From an uncultured Duncaniella sp. (GTDB lineage Bacteria > Bacteroidota > Bacteroidia > Bacteroidales > Muribaculaceae): a DNA stretch of 64,000 bases. Position 1 is the stretch's first letter, and each line of letters opens with the position of its first letter. This document shows positions 45,676 through 54,700 of the stretch, piece after piece. The position numbers and the translations under genes are program-made. The notes beneath the pieces were generated by a model that had not been told where the DNA came from, ran no database searches, and was given only the letters and a program-made list of their open reading frames with translations. The stretch lies in assembly GCA_910577335.1 (NCBI GenBank), contig CAJTMJ010000015.1, positions 17,666 to 81,665 of the forward strand, given 5' to 3'.

Positions 45676-45738
45676 TACACGTTAGTACACGTCGATACAC
45701 GCCCATACACGCTTTTGGCGAAATAATTGGCGAAATAA
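45676..45738. repeat. Phased TACACG repeats and a 12-bp tandem duplication before the HTH gene
   Basis: TACACG recurs four times at exactly 10-base intervals (from 45676, 45686, 45696 and 45706, allowing for the first T), then TTGGCGAAATAA is repeated twice in tandem (45715-45738). Helical phasing fits protein arm sites near an integrase or an operator. Confidence 0.6.
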
Positions 45739-45757
45739 CCACTTATATAAAGCCAGT

Positions 45758-46651
45758 ATGAGCAGTAACATTCAAATTGAAAAAGTCTGTCAGTGGTGCG
45801 GAAAAAACTTCATTGCCCGGACTACTCAGACTGCGTACTGTTCCAAACGATGCGCTGAACATGCCTATAAGGATAGAAAGCGCAAAGAGAAAATGGAACG
45901 GTGCAAAGAAGAGGTGCGTCGAGTTCAGACCGGGATGAAAGAAATTGACGAGAAAGAATTTCTCACTCCCCGTCAGGCAGCTCAGTATCTTGGTCTTTGC
46001 TATAAGACCTTTTACATCTATATCAATAAAGGTGTAATCAAGGCATGGAAACTCAACCGAAAGACCCTTGTCAAGCGAAGCGATATTGACACTCTATTCG
46101 CTGCGACGGAACGGACAACCATTGCACGAGAGGAAACTCCAATTTCTGAGTTTTACACTACACAGGAAGTTCTTGACAAATATCAGGTATCTAACGGCTG
46201 GTTTTGGAAAGTCTGTAAAGAAAAGAAAATCCCCAAGACCGTGTATCGTGGGAAAAACATGTGGAGCAAAGCCCATGTTGACCGGGCATTTGCAAAGAAA
46301 CCAACTCCGGAGGGAATCACAGAGTGGTACACTGTTGCTGAAATCCAAGAGAAATTCGGGATGACATTATCAGCCATATACAACCTTGCTTCCAAGGAAG
46401 GAATTCCGAAAACTAAAGTCGGTAAAGAAGTACGCTATTCAAAGAATCATTTTGATGTGGCTAAAGGTGTGGCAGAACCTGAACCTCCGGCTGAATACAC
46501 GATAGCAGAGGCTATGGTAAAGTTTGGCATGACCAGAGACCAGCTCTATCACTATGTCAAGACCTATAAGATAACCCGTACCAAGAGAGGCAAGTTTACC
46601 TATCTCTCCCGCAAAGAACTGGATGATTTGCTTGCGCCACCTACGATTTAG
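45758..46651 (+). CDS. Zinc-ribbon plus four-HTH protein
   Basis: 297 residues. Four cysteines at 11, 14, 28 and 32 (CQWC, YCSKRC) make a small zinc ribbon. Four excisionase-like helix-turn-helix units follow at about 66-115, 131-175, 188-234 and 246-293, each with the pattern T-x-x-E/Q-A/V-x-x-x-F/Y, then a turn and a basic wing. Excisionase and MerR-like HTH_17 domains usually occur singly. Located right before the integrase gene and next to the repeat arrays, it probably binds these arrays to direct recombination (inference). Confidence 0.7.
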   Translation: MSSNIQIEKVCQWCGKNFIARTTQTAYCSKRCAEHAYKDRKRKEKMERCKEEVRRVQTGMKEIDEKEFLTPRQAAQYLGLCYKTFYIYINKGVIKAWKLNRKTLVKRSDIDTLFAATERTTIAREETPISEFYTTQEVLDKYQVSNGWFWKVCKEKKIPKTVYRGKNMWSKAHVDRAFAKKPTPEGITEWYTVAEIQEKFGMTLSAIYNLASKEGIPKTKVGKEVRYSKNHFDVAKGVAEPEPPAEYTIAEAMVKFGMTRDQLYHYVKTYKITRTKRGKFTYLSRKELDDLLAPPTI

Positions 46652-46743
46652 CCGAAACCGGCTATGGTGGCGCGATGGTGGCTGATTCCACCATGCAAAC
46701 ACAACCGAACTTTGCGTCAAACTTTTAACTCTTTCAAGATACA

Positions 46744-47844
46744 ATGAATACCTGCACTAAAGTTTTCCTTCGTAAAAAGGAAATATCGGGCGACCGCATA
46801 TCGCTCTACCTCGACTTCTATCCCCCAATCCGAAATCCTCACACCAACAGGCTCAGCCGCCGTGAGAGTCTGGGAATATATCTCTACGGGCATCCGGCAA
46901 ATGCCCGTGAACGAGAGTTCAACGCCTCCATGATGGAAAAGGCGGAGGCTATCCGTTGCCGTCGCTTCGAGCAGTTGCTCAACGAGCAGTTCGGCTTCCT
47001 CGACAAAGAGAAACTCCGCATCGACTTTCTGGAATACTTCCGCAAGAAGTGTTTCAAGAAATACCAGAAGTGGAAGATTGTCTATCAGCACTTCCATGAT
47101 TTTTGCGAGGGTAAATGTACCGTCGGAGAAATCAACGAGGACTTCTGCAAGAAGTTTCAGGCATACCTTCTTAAAGGTGGCCGTCGTGATGGTCGCAAGT
47201 GTAAGCTCGCCCATAACTCAATCGCCGGTTACTGGTCAACATTCCGCACTCTGCTCAAAGAGGCGTATCAGGAGAAACTCCTCCGAGAGAACATAAATGA
47301 CTTCCTCGAAAAGATTGAGTGGAAGGATACCAAAATTGAGTTTCTCTCGCTCGACGAGGTTAAGAAACTCGCCGCGACTCCATGCAAACATGAGGTGCTG
47401 CGTCGTGCGTCGCTGTTCTCTTGCATGACCGGGCTCCGCATCAGCGACATTCAGCAACTCCGGTGGGAACATATCGTCAAGACCGAAGACGGGTATGTTA
47501 TGCGAATCCGCACGGAAAAGACCGATGAGGAAGCCACTCTCCCAATCAGCGAGGAAGCCCTCGCCTTTTGCGGTGAACGAGAAGAGGGACTTGTGTTCAA
47601 GACTCTCAAACGCTCAATGATAAACTACCCTCTCCGGGCGTGGATAAAGGAGGCTGGAATCAACCGCCGGATCACGTTCCACTGCTTCCGCCACACATAC
47701 GCCACCCTGCTAACTTCGGCAGGTGTGCCAATCTACACTATTGCAAAGATGCTAACGCATCGCAACGTGAAAAACACTCAGATATACGCCGAGGTCATGG
47801 ACCCGAACAAGCGTGAGGCTGCGAATGTAATCTCGTTGAAATAG
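46744..47844 (+). CDS. int: Tyrosine recombinase / integrase
   Basis: 366 residues. An N-terminal Arm-DNA-binding-like part and a SAM-like core-binding domain (about 95-180) are followed by the catalytic domain. The catalytic residues are Arg232 (GLRISDIQQL), Lys259, His313 and Arg316 (HCFRH), His339 (LTHRNVKNTQIYAE) and nucleophile Tyr348. Complete, so the element is probably able to integrate and excise. Followed by a convergent hairpin and the leftward HTH gene. Confidence 0.92.
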   Translation: MNTCTKVFLRKKEISGDRISLYLDFYPPIRNPHTNRLSRRESLGIYLYGHPANAREREFNASMMEKAEAIRCRRFEQLLNEQFGFLDKEKLRIDFLEYFRKKCFKKYQKWKIVYQHFHDFCEGKCTVGEINEDFCKKFQAYLLKGGRRDGRKCKLAHNSIAGYWSTFRTLLKEAYQEKLLRENINDFLEKIEWKDTKIEFLSLDEVKKLAATPCKHEVLRRASLFSCMTGLRISDIQQLRWEHIVKTEDGYVMRIRTEKTDEEATLPISEEALAFCGEREEGLVFKTLKRSMINYPLRAWIKEAGINRRITFHCFRHTYATLLTSAGVPIYTIAKMLTHRNVKNTQIYAEVMDPNKREAANVISLK

Positions 47845-47861
47845 CAGCCTTTCCCTAAGAA

Positions 47862-47901
47862 GAGAGCCGACAAGTTGCATTTCTGCAATCTGTCGGCTCT
47901 C
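47862..47901. terminator. Convergent hairpin between integrase and HTH gene
   Basis: GAGAGCCGACA pairs with TGTCGGCTCTC around an 18-base loop that itself holds TTGCA/TGCAA. It can serve both directions. Confidence 0.7.
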
Positions 47902-47902
47902 G

Positions 47903-48286
47903 CTATTTATCCTTATGTCGGCAGCGTGTTCCCCGGCTCAACATCGCCTCCATATCTTCAAAGGACGGAAGACATGACTCCCGCTTATTCCCTTTGACAA
48001 AATCGACAAGTTCAGATGGAATGAATCTCCATTCTTTCTCACCCGGAACCTTGTATGCCGGCAACCTGCCCTCACGGGCAAGACCATAAATTGTAGATTT
48101 GGCTTTACCGAGAATACGGATTGCCTCGTCTATCCCTACAAATTCTATTGACTTGCTTGGCTCTCCGGACAGTATTCTGATTTGCTGACGCAATTCCAGA
48201 ACCTCCTTTGCCAAGTCTTTAACAAGACTCGTCAGCGACAACACTGCACCCGGCAGTTCGTCGAAAGATAAAGAATTGTCGGACAT
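47903..48286 (-). CDS. Excisionase-like helix-turn-helix protein
   Basis: 127 residues. An N-terminal helix with DLAKEVLELRQQIRIL precedes a HTH_17 domain, VGIDEAIRILGKAKSTIYGLAREGRLPAYKVPGEKEWRF (read as two parts, about 49-88). A basic tail follows. Small HTH proteins of this type beside integrases are often recombination directionality factors. Separate promoter at 48324-48331. Confidence 0.78.
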   Translation of the reverse strand: MSDNSLSFDELPGAVLSLTSLVKDLAKEVLELRQQIRILSGEPSKSIEFVGIDEAIRILGKAKSTIYGLAREGRLPAYKVPGEKEWRFIPSELVDFVKGNKRESCLPSFEDMEAMLSRGTRCRHKDK

Positions 48287-48323
48287 TTATAATATAGCAT
48301 CGGTCTCTACCGAATATCAAGTG

Positions 48324-48331
48324 CAAAATTA
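48324..48331 (-). promoter_or_regulatory. -7 promoter box for the excisionase-like gene
   Basis: TAATTTTG on the minus strand, 38 bases before the start at 48286. Confidence 0.6.
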
Positions 48332-48391
48332 GATGGTGGAGCGATGGTGAAATCCCCCACCACCGCCCCACAAAAGCTTGAATGACCGTAT

Positions 48392-49249
48392 CTACTTTTC
48401 AAGCATCAAATCATTGAGGTCGCAGACATCGGGATAGCCATCTTCAAGCATATCTGCAATCGCCGCCTCCTGCGCAGTCATGCCTTTCGGCTTGACTCTT
48501 TTTGCTTTATCAGACTTCTCGACCTCCGGCTGATGCTGTGATTCGATATTTGCCTTTGGCATGGCAATCGTTTTGTCTATCTTGATTCTGCCCTGCATCG
48601 GGTTATGTCGCAGTTTCTTCTCGATTGTATATACTTCCGTATTGCGGAATGCTACAGGAAATATCTGTTTCAGGAAAAGTGCGGTATGACCACAAGGCTT
48701 CCCAAACGGTTTTGCAATGTTCCAGCCATAGTGCATAAGGTCTGTAGTCGAAAGTTCGTCAGAAACAGTTACAGCATCCGACTCTTGAAAATCCGGAGCC
48801 AGTTTCATGTGAATGAACTCACATGACCGATCTATCAGCTTAGACAACTCCTGTCCGGTGGTATATTGAGACATTATCTCCCCTATATATTCAACAACCT
48901 TGCTTTCAAGAGCCATTATCCGTTCGTCCTGCTTTCGCTTTTTCATTTCCCGGGTTGAGGCATAGTCTATTACAATCAAGTCTTTGTTATTGACTTCATC
49001 TGTCCGTGGTTTGAATCCCATTCGTTTGAAAAGCCTTTCAAACATCGGCTGGAATATTTTGACAGACAGTTCATGAAATACAATGTATATGATGAACATT
49101 GCGATAAATGACACAATGAAGATGATATTGGCATTGAATTCTGACCATTCGAGTTCGAGGGCAATCTTTCTCGCCCCGGCAGCGAGGGCGAGAAAGACAG
49201 AACCCATCAGAATCCACAGCTGCCAGTTCTCAGACAGTTGCTTTTTCAT
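48392..49249 (-). CDS. Membrane protein of the element, unknown function
   Basis: 285 residues. Two membrane helices at about 12-27 and 42-60 (IIFIVSFIAMFIIYIVF) are followed by a cytoplasmic part of about 220 residues. That part contains basic KKRKQDERIM, a helical middle with TTGQELSKLIDRSCEFIHM, and a conserved-looking MTAQEAAIADMLEDGYPD end. No family recognised. It follows the 224-residue protein gene by 20 bases in the same direction. Confidence 0.5.
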   Translation of the reverse strand: MKKQLSENWQLWILMGSVFLALAAGARKIALELEWSEFNANIIFIVSFIAMFIIYIVFHELSVKIFQPMFERLFKRMGFKPRTDEVNNKDLIVIDYASTREMKKRKQDERIMALESKVVEYIGEIMSQYTTGQELSKLIDRSCEFIHMKLAPDFQESDAVTVSDELSTTDLMHYGWNIAKPFGKPCGHTALFLKQIFPVAFRNTEVYTIEKKLRHNPMQGRIKIDKTIAMPKANIESQHQPEVEKSDKAKRVKPKGMTAQEAAIADMLEDGYPDVCDLNDLMLEK

Positions 49250-49269
49250 ACTTGATGTTTTTGGAGTGA

Positions 49270-49944
49270 TTACTTGGAACGGTTGTCATCGGCGGCGGCC
49301 TCTCTGCTTATGCGGTCGTGGAGCCGGTTGGTTGAACGCTGCATGAAAGATGCCATCGTTTTCTCTTTGTCCGAATCAGAGCGACGTACACCCTGACGGG
49401 TCTTGATGTTGGCATAGTTGGCATACAGTTGACGCTTTGAGATCTCCGAGATAAGGAACTCATTTACCCGTTCTCTTACTTCATTTAACTGTAAGAAGGG
49501 GAAGATGTTTTCGTGGCACCAGTAGGTGAACTCAACGGCATCCACTACAGCAATTTCAGCCTTTTGTCGGTTTCTCTCGGGTGCTACGTCCACCGGAGCA
49601 GAAGTACTGCAAGGGTGGAATTCAGGGAAGTAGCGGTGGGTCTTGTGGTTGAGCGACGAATAGTAATCATTGAAATGATTTCTCATGCGTCTGATAAAGC
49701 CGATAACTTTTGATACGAGCATCTTGACCTCGGAAGAGGCATCGGGATGGGCTTCCATGTAAATTTCGAAAGTGGTTTCGAGAGCCATGAGTTCGGCATT
49801 CTTCTCCTGCCATGATTCAGCATCAAGGCATTCATCTTTGATGAGGTCTGCGAAATCTTCAAAATGAACGTGAAGACCTTCATGCTTGCCAGTCATGATA
49901 TTGCTGACAAGGGTGCATTTGCGTAGAGTTTCAGTCATGCGCAT
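49270..49944 (-). CDS. Helical cytoplasmic protein of the element, unknown function
   Basis: 224 residues (Met3 is an equal start). Mostly helical, with SNIMTGKHEGLHVHFEDFADL at the start, a basic RRMRNHFNDYYSSLNHKTHRYFPEF segment in the middle and a charged end. It is not RteC by any motif I can see, despite the similar position in relation to a regulator. The gene is divergent from the RteB-like regulator across 400 bases of regulatory DNA. Function unknown. Confidence 0.5.
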   Translation of the reverse strand: MRMTETLRKCTLVSNIMTGKHEGLHVHFEDFADLIKDECLDAESWQEKNAELMALETTFEIYMEAHPDASSEVKMLVSKVIGFIRRMRNHFNDYYSSLNHKTHRYFPEFHPCSTSAPVDVAPERNRQKAEIAVVDAVEFTYWCHENIFPFLQLNEVRERVNEFLISEISKRQLYANYANIKTRQGVRRSDSDKEKTMASFMQRSTNRLHDRISREAAADDNRSK

Positions 49945-50121
49945 TCAACGTGTTGAGAGTTAGACACTGGATGGCTTCTTTCACAATGAAGAAGTTGCAT
50001 CGTCTGCCCGGACTGTCTACCGGGCAAAGAACCTTCGGCGGTGTAAATTCTGTCATGTTAAATTTGGATTTTTGAAGCCGTCGCGTTTGTCGCTCGGCAT
50101 GATTCTATACGTTTTTTAGAT

Positions 50122-50129
50122 TAATTTTG
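50122..50129 (+). promoter_or_regulatory. Upstream -7 box for the RteB-like gene
   Basis: TAATTTTG fits TAnnTTTG; it would give a leader of about 210 bases. Confidence 0.5.
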
Positions 50130-50167
50130 TTTGATTTAGCTTCATCTCATCACTCTAAAAACGAGAT

Positions 50168-50205
50168 AAAAAGTGTTACATTTCGGCGAAAAAGTGTTAC
50201 CTTTG
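50168..50205 (+). promoter_or_regulatory. Operator-like repeats overlapping the proximal -7 box
   Basis: Two copies of AAAAAGTGTTAC start 21 bases apart, and the second runs straight into TACCTTTG (50198-50205). A regulator bound there would block or recruit polymerase. Confidence 0.6.
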
Positions 50206-50344
50206 CAACGAAAATAAGGAAACACTTCAAAAGTATTCCTCTTGTATATACTATACTAATTGTCGAGTTAACAGTATATTTAAGTGTTACCTTATAATTC
50301 AGAATAACGAAATTTGAAGATTTATTCACTTTCTCGCAAAAAAG

Positions 50345-51634
50345 ATGACCTATACCTCCGAGAATATCACAAAAAAGGACTACAAGCGTGTCCTTATATA
50401 CTGCTCCTCAAAAGAGCAACTTGACGAGATTCTATCATCCTTACCCATTATCGACGGATACTGGGATGCCGTCGATAATCTTCAGGAAGCGATAGACGCT
50501 CTAAAGACTGGCGACTATGGGATTGTGTTCTGCGAGTCAACCCCACTGAATCCGGCTGACAGGGACCTTGTGATGGCAGCCAATTCCAAGGCTACAAACA
50601 TTCAATCGTTTTATTCCTCATGGCTTACCCGCAATGATGTGATTGCAAGTATGTGGGATTTGGAAGACGGTTACTATTTCCGATATTCCCGGGAGGAACA
50701 AGATGCAATGACTGTCGCGCTGTATTCAATGTTTACCGAGCCGTCCCACATCAAATGGTTCAGTCATATGCAGGGTGAATTTCATGCCATGCGTGAGAAA
50801 GTGGCAAGAGAAAAGACTCAGACAGTCCTGCTGACCGGAGCATCGGGTACTGCCAAATATACCCTTGCACAGATTGCACATATCCGAAGTATGCGACGTA
50901 ACAACAGATTCGTTTTTGCCAACTGCAAGACCTTGGCTCCTCTTAAAGTTATAAAATGGGGCGCCAGTGAAAAATCCCATTTCACCCGCATTCTGCGAAG
51001 CATGACCAATCAAGCACAGGGAGGAACTTTATATCTACATGAAATCGACCACCTCGACATCGAGGCTCAGGAACTCATCGCTGATTTCCTCAACAATGAA
51101 CTTAAAGTCAACACAGACAAGAATCTATTCAATGGTATAATAATATGTTCGACGCGCGTAAGCATTGAAGACCGCTTGCCCGGGCATATTTGCTCTCCGA
51201 AGCTGATACAAGTTCTCAGGCGCAATGTAATCAAGGTACCCTCTCTGACTGAGTATCATGAGGACATTGAGCTTCTTGCTATCGAAGTGCTGAAAAATTA
51301 CTGTATATCACAGAATATACCGGAGAAAGTGTTCACAAAGTCTGCCTTGAAGGTAATGAGCGAACATGTCTGGTCACGCAATCTGAGGGAATTGTTCGAC
51401 GTTATAAAACACGCCGTTTTTATCACACCTAATAAGAGAATCTCGGCAGATGCAATAATAATGCACCCGGTGGTTGATGCCAACGACACCCATTCCGACA
51501 AACTCAGAAAGGTGAAGCAGGCTCTCCGAGACTGTAATGGGAAAAAGCGTCATGCGGCGAAAAAACTCAATATTGCTCCAAAGACGCTGTACGCATGGAT
51601 GAAGGAATATGGAATCCCATTGGATTATAAGTGA
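50345..51634 (+). CDS. RteB/NtrC-like transcription regulator with degenerate AAA+ domain
   Basis: 429 residues. A receiver-like N-terminus (about 13-110) has lost the phosphate-accepting Asp (YGIVFCES). A sigma-54-activator AAA+ domain follows with Walker A GASGTAKY (165-172; Lys171 kept). The GAFTGA loop is replaced by GASEKSHFTR, and Walker B is GGTLYLHEI, with His232 where Asp is usual. A Fis-like HTH closes the protein (about 387-428). It is placed like RteB of Bacteroides conjugative transposons. ATPase and sigma-54 contact are doubtful; it may act as a simple DNA-binding regulator (inference). Confidence 0.75.
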   Translation: MTYTSENITKKDYKRVLIYCSSKEQLDEILSSLPIIDGYWDAVDNLQEAIDALKTGDYGIVFCESTPLNPADRDLVMAANSKATNIQSFYSSWLTRNDVIASMWDLEDGYYFRYSREEQDAMTVALYSMFTEPSHIKWFSHMQGEFHAMREKVAREKTQTVLLTGASGTAKYTLAQIAHIRSMRRNNRFVFANCKTLAPLKVIKWGASEKSHFTRILRSMTNQAQGGTLYLHEIDHLDIEAQELIADFLNNELKVNTDKNLFNGIIICSTRVSIEDRLPGHICSPKLIQVLRRNVIKVPSLTEYHEDIELLAIEVLKNYCISQNIPEKVFTKSALKVMSEHVWSRNLRELFDVIKHAVFITPNKRISADAIIMHPVVDANDTHSDKLRKVKQALRDCNGKKRHAAKKLNIAPKTLYAWMKEYGIPLDYK

Positions 51635-51653
51635 GCACGATGCTTGAAACAAT

Positions 51654-51695
51654 TCAGCCGACCACAATGAATTTTATTTCATCATGGTCGGCTGA
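51654..51695. terminator. Convergent hairpin between regulator and helicase genes
   Basis: TCAGCCGACCA pairs with TGGTCGGCTGA around a 20-base loop; it serves the rightward regulator and the leftward operon. Confidence 0.7.
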
Positions 51696-51702
51696 TCTAA
51701 TT

Positions 51703-54700
51703 TTAGAGTTTGGGTCCGGCGGCGCGAAACCCTCCGGGTGGAGTGGCTCCGCAGCCTCCGATTATTATGCGGGAACCTAACGGCTCTCGCTGACGATAGT
51801 CGGGAGTCACAGGTTCTGCCACCATCGTCTCTTTCGGACCTGTTGCCTGAGACTGGTTATCTCTTATTTCGACCCTTTGTGTGTCGGGGTGCTGTTTGTT
51901 TTCAACACCATCATCTTCCTCCTTCTTGGGAGCGAGGGCTGCGGTGATTTTGCGATCGAGGGCGGCGAGGTCAGATTTCAAACCTTTCAGTTCTTCTTCC
52001 TTGCCCCACTGCTTGGCTACGATGGCTTCGAGTTGTGGAACGTCGGCTTTGAGTTTGGCGGTGCGTTCCTCATACTGGGCGATGATGCCGGGTATCTTCT
52101 CCAGAGCATTGACAAAGTTCATGCAGGCGGCATGGGTGTCGGACATTGCAATGAAGCCGTTGTTGTACTTGTATTTGTAGTTGCCTTCGACTACAAATCG
52201 GTTTTGTACGGTCTCCTTGCCGTCAACAAGATTACGCTCCGAGATAATGCTGATGGGGAAGCCATAGACCTCTCCGATACGCTTGTACTGACCGTGGGTG
52301 TCGGTTTTCAACGCCAGCCCTTGCAGGTGAACACCCATGTTCTGCTCGTCACGGAGATTGCAGGTGTCGATAGTGAGATTATTGACGGGGTTGCCGTCCT
52401 TGTCTCGCTGAACGACTGCCGCATATCGGGCTGCATCCTCCTTCATGCGACTGATTGCCGCCTCGTTGTTGGCAATGTCGTGGCTGATGGTTTGGAGTCT
52501 GAACTTGGAATCGGAGATACCCTTGTTGTGGGCTTTGCGCTCAGACTCCAGTGCCGCGATGCGCTTCTCCAACTTGGCTTTCTCCAACAGGTCGGTGTTG
52601 CCACTTAGAATAGCCATGTACTCCGAGAAGTTCATGCCGTTCTTTTCATCCATAGCCCCCTCGTCGATGGTTCTCGCTCCGAGTGCGCCCGATTTGAGCT
52701 GGTCGATGAATGTCGCTTTGCAGTGAAGAAGATTGAACTTGTAGGAGTCCAGAGACTTCTCAACCGCGTAGATAATTACATCAACCTTGTTATCAGCATA
52801 CAACTTGGCAATCTCGTTGCCGGCTCGTATGGCTCTGCCATCCCTCTGGGTTAAGTCAGAGGGACGCCACGGCGTATCCAAATGATGGATTGCTACCGCT
52901 CTTTGTTGGGCATTTACACCTGTTCCGAGCATTGATGTTGAGCCGAACAATACACGCACGTCGCCGCTGTTCATAGCCTCGATGACTGCCTTTCGACTAC
53001 GCTCACTCTTACACTCCTGAATGAAGCGTATCTCGTGAGCAGGAATGCCGTAATCCTCAATCAGCTTGCGCTTGATTTCGGAATAGACATTCCACTCGCC
53101 GGGCTTGTATGTCCCGAGGTCGCTGAAAACAAACTGTGTACCACGCTGGGCATCATATTTTCTGTAATACTCAGCAATCATCTTGGCACAGTGCGAGGCT
53201 TTGTTGTTCGGGTCATCCTCGGCGTTGGGGTCAATCATGCGCATATCCAGTGCCATCTTACGGGCATAGTCCGTGGCAATGAGCATCTTCGCCTTTTCCT
53301 CAGTCTCCGACAGTGGGGCGCGTCCCAATATTGTGGCATCGCCACTCTCGGCAAACTTCATCAGTTTCTCGATGAAAGCCTCCTGCGCTGGGGTCGGCGG
53401 GATATTGTGAAGAATCTCGTTCTTCATCGGTCGATCAACACCAACATCTTCGGCGGTGCGGTAATCCGTTATCTCATTGTAGAATGCGGCAAGTTCCGGT
53501 ACCTTGATAAAGAACCTAAATCTCTCCTTCGCCACTATATGATTTGTGACGTTGAACTCAAAATCAGTGGTCTTCTTGGCGAAGATAGCCGCCCATGCGT
53601 CGAAGCACCTGATGTCCTGTCTTTCAAGCTCATTCGGACGCAGGTACTTGAACAACAAGTATAACTCTGTCAAAGAATTGGATATAGTGGTACCACTGAG
53701 GAATGTCGCTCCCAAATCCTTACCGGTTCTCTCTTGAATGGTACGGATTGCATAGAGAAGATTGAGCGCACGTTGTGAGCCTTCCGAATTGCCTAACCCA
53801 GCCACACGGTCATGTCGTGTGTTGAACATAAGGTTCTTGAACTGATGCGATTCATCAACGAAGATGTGGTCGATACCCATCTGTTTGAAGTCCACAACAT
53901 TGTCGCGATTCTGGTCCATCTGATACTGAATGGTCGCAATCTTTGCGGTCAGGTTCTCCTTGCGCTTGATAAGACCTTTCAGCATACCACGGCTTACGTC
54001 GTGGCCCTGCTGTTTCAGCACTTCAAGGTTTTCCTCAACCGTGTCAAGTTCAGCCTGAAGGATTTGCTGCTGCATCTCCGGCGACTGCGGGATTTTGCCG
54101 AACTGGTCGTGCGACATGATAACGCAGTCATAGTCGTTGTTCTTGATTTGGTTGAAGAACGCCACTCGGTTGTCAGCCTTGAAACTCTTTTCATCGGCAA
54201 ACAATATCCGGGCATTTGGATAGGCACTCTGATAGGTCATGGCAATCTCGGCGACGTTGGCTTTCAGACCGATAATCATCGGTTTGTGAGCCAGTCCGAG
54301 ACGTTTCATTTCATGCGCTGCAATGCACATTATCAGCGTTTTACCTGTTCCAACCTCATGGTCGCAGATCCCTCCGCCGTTCTGTTTCAGCATCCAGATA
54401 CAGTCCATCTGACTTTGATAGATGGAGTGGATTCCATACCTGTCACCCAATAATTTCATATTGAGGTCAGGGAATGTCTGGTGGCTGCCGTCATACTGCG
54501 GACGGACGAAACAGTTGAACTTGTCATTGTAGAGGTCAACAAGTTTTTCCTTGAACTCCGGCGACTGGGCTTCGAGCCATTCGCTGAATCCGTTTCGTAT
54601 CTCGTCAATCTTGGTATTGGCGAGTTGGATAGCCTCGTTGTCCGGCACCTTGATGTCGTTGCCGTTATCGTCCTTTCCGGCTGACTTCTTGATGTCGGGA

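Larger units (their letters stand above)
49945..50344. other. 400-base divergent regulatory region of the element
   Basis: No gene. It holds a TGCCCGG/CCGGGCA inverted repeat (50005-50026), two rightward -7 boxes (50122-50129 and 50198-50205), and AAAAAGTGTTAC at 50168 and 50189, 21 bases apart, with a third AAGTGTTAC at 50281. These look like operator repeats around the promoter of the RteB-like gene. Confidence 0.6.

Noticed and set aside
45498..45757. tRNA gene as attachment site for the element
   Set aside because: No cloverleaf or CCA end is visible; the border is the mnmE 3' side.
49270..49944. RteC homolog
   Set aside because: Position is suggestive, but I could not see RteC motifs in the sequence.
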